In this document: piece after piece, positions 31,238 through 33,124 of the stretch
Layout of the letters: each line of letters starts with the position of its first letter
Position numbering within the stretch: position 1 is the first letter of the stretch
Assembly (NCBI GenBank): GCA_944389835.1
Contig: CALXNU010000019.1
Location: 1-33,124 of the forward strand
Length of the DNA: 33,124 nucleotides
Direction of reading: 5' to 3'
Source of the DNA: an uncultured Succinivibrionaceae bacterium
GTDB lineage: Bacteria; Pseudomonadota; Gammaproteobacteria; Enterobacterales; Succinivibrionaceae
Notes under the pieces: model-generated
The model's input: only the letters and a program-made list of their open reading frames with translations
Told to the model about the DNA's origin: nothing
The model's database searches: none
Program-made: the position numbers and the translations under genes

Positions 31238-31819
31238 TTAAGCTTTAGCCATTAAATCCTCAATACCACGGATCATGATGTGAATAATCATGGTATGCAC
31301 TTCTTGAATTCTATCGGCATAACCAAAATGAGGAACAATCAAAGGTAAATCACAAAGATCTTTTAATTTACCCCCATCTTTGCCTAAAAGCATAATGCTC
31401 TTGATACCCTTTTTTCTACATACCTCACAGGCATTGATAATATTTTTTGAATTTCCTGAGGTTGAAATTCCTAAGAAAACATCCCCTGCAAAGCCTACAC
31501 CTTCAATAAAGCGTGAGAAGATAGCATCAAATCCATAATCATTACCCACACAGGTTAAATGACTAGGATCGCAAATTGCAATCGCCGCATAAGATGGTCT
31601 ATCATCACGGTAACGACCTGATAGCTCCTCTGCAAAATGCAATGCATCACACATGCTACCACCATTACCGGCAGTTAAAATCTTGCCGCGATTTTTAAGA
31701 CTTTGTGCCATGATTGCAATGGCCTTCTCAATGCTCTCTTTAGTGCCCTCTTGCTTAATATAAGCATCAAGAACATTGTAAGCCTCTTGTAAGTCGTCCA
31801 TGACATTAAATGACAGCAT
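31238..31819 (-). CDS. gmhA: Sedoheptulose-7-phosphate isomerase
   Basis: Converts D-sedoheptulose 7-phosphate to D-glycero-D-manno-heptose 7-phosphate, the first step of ADP-heptose synthesis for the LPS inner core. The 193-aa SIS-fold protein aligns residue for residue with E. coli GmhA at catalytic positions: H61 and E65 in HFAEEL, Q172 and H180 in [11 protein letters not shown]. The phosphosugar loops [10 protein letters not shown] and GISTSGNS are present. GAGGAG before the ATG supports the start. It lies 11 bases after dnaQ and is probably co-transcribed with it. Together with lptFG it indicates heptose-containing LPS. Confidence 0.96.
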   Translation of the reverse strand: MLSFNVMDDLQEAYNVLDAYIKQEGTKESIEKAIAIMAQSLKNRGKILTAGNGGSMCDALHFAEELSGRYRDDRPSYAAIAICDPSHLTCVGNDYGFDAIFSRFIEGVGFAGDVFLGISTSGNSKNIINACEVCRKKGIKSIMLLGKDGGKLKDLCDLPLIVPHFGYADRIQEVHTMIIHIMIRGIEDLMAKA

Positions 31820-31830
31820 GTATTTCTCCT

Positions 31831-32760
31831 CTACTCTTTGATGCCATTTTGCACTCTATACTCCCATTGGAGTTGTTTTTGATGATCTTCTTCAAGATAT
31901 GCCGCAAGAAGCTCTCTTTCATCACTTGCAAGTAGTTTTGAGAGCATTTCCTCTTTTTGTGCTTTCTGACGAGCGGCAAATTCTTTTTTACCCTCTTCTT
32001 TGCCCTTTTGTAAAAAAGGCATCTCGTACTCGCTTCCCCAGTAACTGCCAGCTACAGCACTGCCATCTTCATTTTCACGAATTTTCAAGGCTTGAGCTAA
32101 ACTTATCGTATTTGAAACGTGTACTGCGTGACGAACTTTTTCAACTTGCATTAAAGGAAGTTTGGCCCCTTTTGGTCTTTGCCAATGCCCCTTGCCCAAA
32201 CTTAAAGTCTCATCTCCAAAATTAATTGAAGACTGACCTCCCGTCATGGCTAAATACACTTCAGCTAAAAGCTGCGCGTCAAGCAAAGCTCCGTGTTGAG
32301 TACGCCTTGAATTATCAATGTCATAGATGTGACAGAGATTATCTAGGTTTGCTTGATTATTAGGGTTAATTTTTCGTGCTAAAGCCACCGTATCGGTTAT
32401 AGAGCACAAATCTTTAGTGCGCTCTTTAAAACCTAATAATTGCCACTCTTTATCTAAAAATGAAGTATCGAACTTAGCGTTATGGATGAGAAGCTCGGCA
32501 CCTTTAATAAAATCTATAAGCTTAGGGGCAACTTGCGCAAATACAGGTTTATCTTTTAAAAACTCATCTGTAATACCGTGCACACCTACCGCCTCTTCAT
32601 CAACGGGGCGTTCTGGATTGATATAAAGCTGTAAAGTTCGACCTGTAAAGCGTCTATCTACAACCTCTACACAACCTACTTCAATAATACGATGATCGCC
32701 TGGACCACCATCATCACTCTTACCTGTTGTCTCAGTATCAAGAAAGATTTGACGTTGCAC
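31831..32760 (-). CDS. dnaQ: DNA polymerase III epsilon subunit (proofreading exonuclease)
   Basis: DEDDh 3'-5' exonuclease subunit of the replicative polymerase core. Exo I is DTETTG (D8, E10), exo II HNAKFD (D98), and exo III H156 and D161 in [10 protein letters not shown]. The sequence QSSINF at 176-181 corresponds to the beta-clamp-binding motif of E. coli epsilon (QTSMAF). At 309 aa the protein is about 65 residues longer than in E. coli; the extra C-terminal region is charged and helical ([18 protein letters not shown]), beyond the part that normally contacts the alpha subunit. The start codon is GTG (32758-32760) with AGAGG upstream. A TATAAT on the minus strand near 32810 may be its -10 box. 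Confidence 0.95.
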   Translation of the reverse strand: MQRQIFLDTETTGKSDDGGPGDHRIIEVGCVEVVDRRFTGRTLQLYINPERPVDEEAVGVHGITDEFLKDKPVFAQVAPKLIDFIKGAELLIHNAKFDTSFLDKEWQLLGFKERTKDLCSITDTVALARKINPNNQANLDNLCHIYDIDNSRRTQHGALLDAQLLAEVYLAMTGGQSSINFGDETLSLGKGHWQRPKGAKLPLMQVEKVRHAVHVSNTISLAQALKIRENEDGSAVAGSYWGSEYEMPFLQKGKEEGKKEFAARQKAQKEEMLSKLLASDERELLAAYLEEDHQKQLQWEYRVQNGIKE

Positions 32761-32853
32761 CTTAACCTCTTAGTACGCAAAGGAGTGAAACATGTATAAA
32801 AGTCTTACTCTATTATAGTACAGAGCTCAAAAGAAAAACTATGGTGAAAAACG

Positions 32854-32931
32854 TGGTGGACGCTAATGGACTCGAACCATCGACCCTCTGCTTGTAAGGC
32901 AGATGCTCTAACCAAACTGAGCTAAGCGTCC
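32854..32931 (-). tRNA. valT: tRNA-Val, anticodon TAC (copy 1)
   Basis: A 78-base gene with encoded CCA on the minus strand. Acceptor GGACGCT pairs with AGCGTCC, and the loop CTTACAA gives anticodon TAC. The T loop is TTCGAGT. The sequence is identical to the copy at 32967-33044. The symbol is used for type only. Confidence 0.93.
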
Positions 32932-32946
32932 ATAAAAGACGTGTTT

Positions 32947-32962
32947 ACTTACTTGCGTAAGT
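32947..32962. repeat. Short hairpin in the spacer between the tRNA-Val genes
   Basis: ACTTAC (32947-32952) and GTAAGT (32957-32962) around four bases, within the 35-base spacer. It may guide processing of the tandem tRNA transcript. Confidence 0.4.
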
Positions 32963-32966
32963 GAAG

Positions 32967-33044
32967 TGGTGGACGCTAATGGACTCGAACCATCGACCCT
33001 CTGCTTGTAAGGCAGATGCTCTAACCAAACTGAGCTAAGCGTCC
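32967..33044 (-). tRNA. valT: tRNA-Val, anticodon TAC (copy 2)
   Basis: Identical in sequence and length to the neighbouring copy, with encoded CCA; anticodon TAC reads GTA and, if modified, other GTN codons. It is transcribed leftward after tRNA-Lys from a promoter outside the window. Confidence 0.93.
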
Positions 33045-33047
33045 AAG

Positions 33048-33123
33048 TGGTGGGTCTTGAGGGGATCGAACCCGCGACCAACGGATTAAGAGTCCGCTGC
33101 TCTACCAACTGAGCTAAAGACCC
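33048..33123 (-). tRNA. tRNA-Lys, anticodon CTT
   Basis: A 76-base gene with encoded CCA. Acceptor GGGTCTT pairs with AAGACCC; stem GCGGA with TCCGT encloses loop CTCTTAA, giving anticodon CTT for AAG codons. It is three bases upstream (in transcription order) of the tRNA-Val copy 2. Its 5' end is one base from the window edge. Confidence 0.93.
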
Positions 33124-33124
33124 A

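Noticed and set aside
32908..33108. A 66-residue minus-strand frame across the tRNA cluster
   Set aside because: It is translation of tRNA-Lys and tRNA-Val sequence, a familiar artefact; the tRNAs fully explain the DNA.
1..33124. Mobile element, CRISPR array, prophage or defence system
   Set aside because: No transposase, integrase, terminal repeats, spaced direct-repeat array or defence effector was seen on either strand.

Overview
The window reads as chromosomal DNA of an AT-rich, probably anaerobic or microaerotolerant gammaproteobacterium; a Succinivibrionaceae/Aeromonadales-type relative is my best guess, but this is inference without a search. The core genes are gammaproteobacterial in type (RNase T, GmhA, DnaQ, the mltG-tmk-holB order, LptF/LptG, a glyU-like tRNA-Gly(CCC)). 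Carbon metabolism includes a multi-subunit 2-oxoacid:ferredoxin oxidoreductase, alongside an Fe-type superoxide dismutase. I see no transposase, integrase, CRISPR array, prophage or complete defence operon.

Layout. Positions 72-7287 hold a minus-strand housekeeping run transcribed right to left: mltG, tmk, holB, lptF, lptG, gltX and a YczE-like membrane protein whose C terminus looks short. The plus strand then carries valS (7501-10368) with a clear promoter. A sugar-phosphate/PTS block follows: an RpiR-type regulator, a short Bacillus-like nagB, a strongly structured non-coding segment ending in an excellent terminator (12255-12423), ptsI, and a diverged DUF1537 'four-carbon acid sugar kinase'. 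Next come tRNA-Gly(CCC), rnt, sodB, a small minus-strand DUF1902-like gene, gnd with a second RpiR regulator behind it, and a secreted OB-fold (BOF) protein.

From 20885 to 26215 the minus strand holds a PH-like protein, a three-gene unit (Bcr/CflA-type efflux pump, ScsC/DsbA-like periplasmic thiol protein, coupled small membrane protein), a WYL regulator resembling BrxR/CapW, and a ROK regulator. The ROK gene's -10 box is overlapped by a perfect 23-bp palindrome. Divergent from ROK, across a 409-bp intergenic region, is the operon porG-porA-porB plus a GltD-like flavoprotein carrying a C-terminal two-cluster ferredoxin domain (26625-31164). I read this as a 2-oxoacid (probably pyruvate):NAD(P) oxidoreductase. 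The window ends with dnaQ-gmhA and a tRNA cluster (two identical tRNA-Val(TAC) genes and tRNA-Lys(CTT)), all on the minus strand.

The genes mostly serve central metabolism and its control. NagB, PtsI, Gnd and two SIS-domain regulators sit in sugar-phosphate metabolism; the Por complex oxidises 2-oxoacids and passes electrons to NAD(P); LptF/LptG, GmhA and MltG build the envelope. The least explained items are the structured RNA between nagB and ptsI, the diverged kinase paired with ptsI, the Por flavoprotein fusion, and the regulator with no visible target system.
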